Part shown: positions 5,728 through 6,467 of the stretch, piece after piece
Layout of the letters: every line of letters begins with the position of its first letter
Position numbering within the stretch: position 1 is the stretch's first letter
Origin: SZUA-146 sp963922815
GTDB taxonomy: Bacteria; Pseudomonadota; Gammaproteobacteria; Steroidobacterales; SZUA-146
Length of the DNA stretch: 6,467 bases
Assembly (NCBI GenBank): GCA_963922815.1
Contig: CAWUKD010000188.1
Span: forward strand, 1 to 6,467
Direction: 5' to 3'
Notes under the pieces: generated by a model
The model's input: the letters and a program-made list of their open reading frames with translations, nothing else
What the model was told of the DNA's origin: nothing
The model's database searches: none
Translations under genes and position numbers: made by a program

Positions 5728-6467
5728 GTGAAGACAACGGATGCTTCCGGTCAGCACACGCAGGCCCGACTCGCGGCCGAACAGGCCGCGCGTTCGGCCT
5801 ACGGTCGCCTGATAGCGACGCTGTGTCAGCGTGGCGTCGATATTTCCAGCGCTGAAGACGCGCTGGGTGATGCTTTTGTACGAGCCTTGAGTCGATGGCC
5901 TGTGCACGGCGTACCTGAGTCCCCGGACGCCTGGTTACTGACAACGGCTCGTCGCATACTGATTGACGGTGCCAGGCATGCCACGATGGCTCAGCGTGTT
6001 CACGCGGGACTGATTCCATTGATCGAACAGCTTGAAACGAAGCGGGACCCGGTATCAGATCGTCGTCTGGACCTGATGATGCTCTGTGCGCATCCGGATA
6101 TTGCCCCCCATGCACGTGCGCCTCTGATGTTGCAAACGGTGCTCGGATTGACGGCGCGCCAAATGAGCTCGGCATTCCTGGTCAGTCCCTCGGCGCTAGG
6201 CCAGCGCCTGGCGCGTGCCAAGCAGTCCATTCGACGCAACAAGTTGCCGTTTGAGTTTTCTCAAGCGCAGCAGTCTGAGCGGATCGGCGACGTGCTCGAC
6301 GCGGTGTACGCAGCATTTGGAACCGCCTATGAATCGGTTGAGGATGCCAGGGATCGGCGTCACGGTCTGGCTCATGAAGCCCTTTGGCTGGGTCAGATAT
6401 TGACGCAGAAGCTGACGGACGTGGCTGAAGTTCACGGTCTGATGAGCCTGATGCTGTTCGTTCAGTC
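5728..6467 (+). CDS. ECF42-type RNA polymerase sigma factor with C-terminal TPR-like extension, N-terminal 246 residues (3' end beyond window)
   Basis: The frame is open from a GTG at 5728 to the right edge. Region 2 spans about 20-85: EDALGDAFVRALSRW (43-57), then PDAWLLTTARRILIDGAR (66-83), for core polymerase and -10 binding. Region 4 spans about 112-176, with DRRLDLMMLCAHPDI (111-125), the helix-turn-helix LGLTARQMSSAFLVSPSALG (139-158) and QRLARAKQSIRR (159-170). KLPFEF and then DVLDAVYAAFGTAYES (188-203) and AHEALWLGQIL (215-225) mark the start of the ECF42 C-terminal (DUF6596/TPR-like) domain, which in this group regulates activity in place of an anti-sigma factor. Full-length members have roughly 400 residues, so about 160 are missing. 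The start is GTG; an in-frame TAG at 5716-5718 rules out extension upstream. No good ribosome site precedes it, and translation may be coupled to the DGPF gene 16 bases upstream. The helix-turn-helix looks somewhat diverged from the usual ECF42 form. Confidence 0.92.
   Translation, partial: MKTTDASGQHTQARLAAEQAARSAYGRLIATLCQRGVDISSAEDALGDAFVRALSRWPVHGVPESPDAWLLTTARRILIDGARHATMAQRVHAGLIPLIEQLETKRDPVSDRRLDLMMLCAHPDIAPHARAPLMLQTVLGLTARQMSSAFLVSPSALGQRLARAKQSIRRNKLPFEFSQAQQSERIGDVLDAVYAAFGTAYESVEDARDRRHGLAHEALWLGQILTQKLTDVAEVHGLMSLMLFVQ

Noticed and set aside
5702..6175. A 157-codon minus-strand frame opposite the sigma factor gene
   Set aside because: It is antisense to a clearly recognised ECF42 sigma factor and has no protein family features.
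1..6467. CRISPR array, insertion sequence, tRNA/rRNA or phage genes
   Set aside because: No direct-repeat/spacer pattern, transposase motif, terminal inverted repeats or recognisable RNA gene was seen in the window.

Overview
The window reads as chromosomal DNA of a Gammaproteobacterium. The best evidence is a full-length DbpA-type RNA helicase that aligns by eye along its whole length with the enterobacterial protein. Membrane-anchored TolB-like/TPR proteins and ECF42 sigma factors are also common in free-living Proteobacteria. Base composition is moderately GC-rich and even across the window. I see no insertion sequence, tRNA, rRNA, CRISPR array or phage gene. The genus cannot be named from the sequence alone.

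Layout. (1) Positions 1-1370, minus strand: the N-terminal 456 residues of a protein with three membrane segments, a TolB/FlgO-like domain and TPR repeats, cut by the left window edge. (2) Positions 1371-1692: a 322-base divergent intergenic region with a candidate promoter for the minus-strand gene, two possible short leader frames and a small inverted repeat. (3) Positions 1693-3081, plus strand: dbpA. (4) Positions 3096-5276, plus strand: a 726-residue membrane-anchored protein made almost entirely of about 19 diverged repeats of 31-32 residues with a D-P signature. It starts 14 bases after dbpA and is probably co-transcribed with it. (5) Positions 5367-5711: a DGPF/YCII-family protein. (6) Positions 5728-6467: an ECF42-type sigma factor, cut by the right edge.

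How the genes relate. The last two form a known pair: ECF42 sigma factors carry a C-terminal TPR-type extension, usually lack an adjacent anti-sigma factor and are typically encoded next to DGPF proteins. DbpA acts in assembly of the large ribosomal subunit. The repeat protein downstream has no function I can name; its extreme regularity and its position in the dbpA transcription unit make it the most interesting item here. Several translation starts are unusual: both divergent genes appear to start with TTG, each has a possible short leader frame overlapping its start, and the sigma factor appears to start with GTG.
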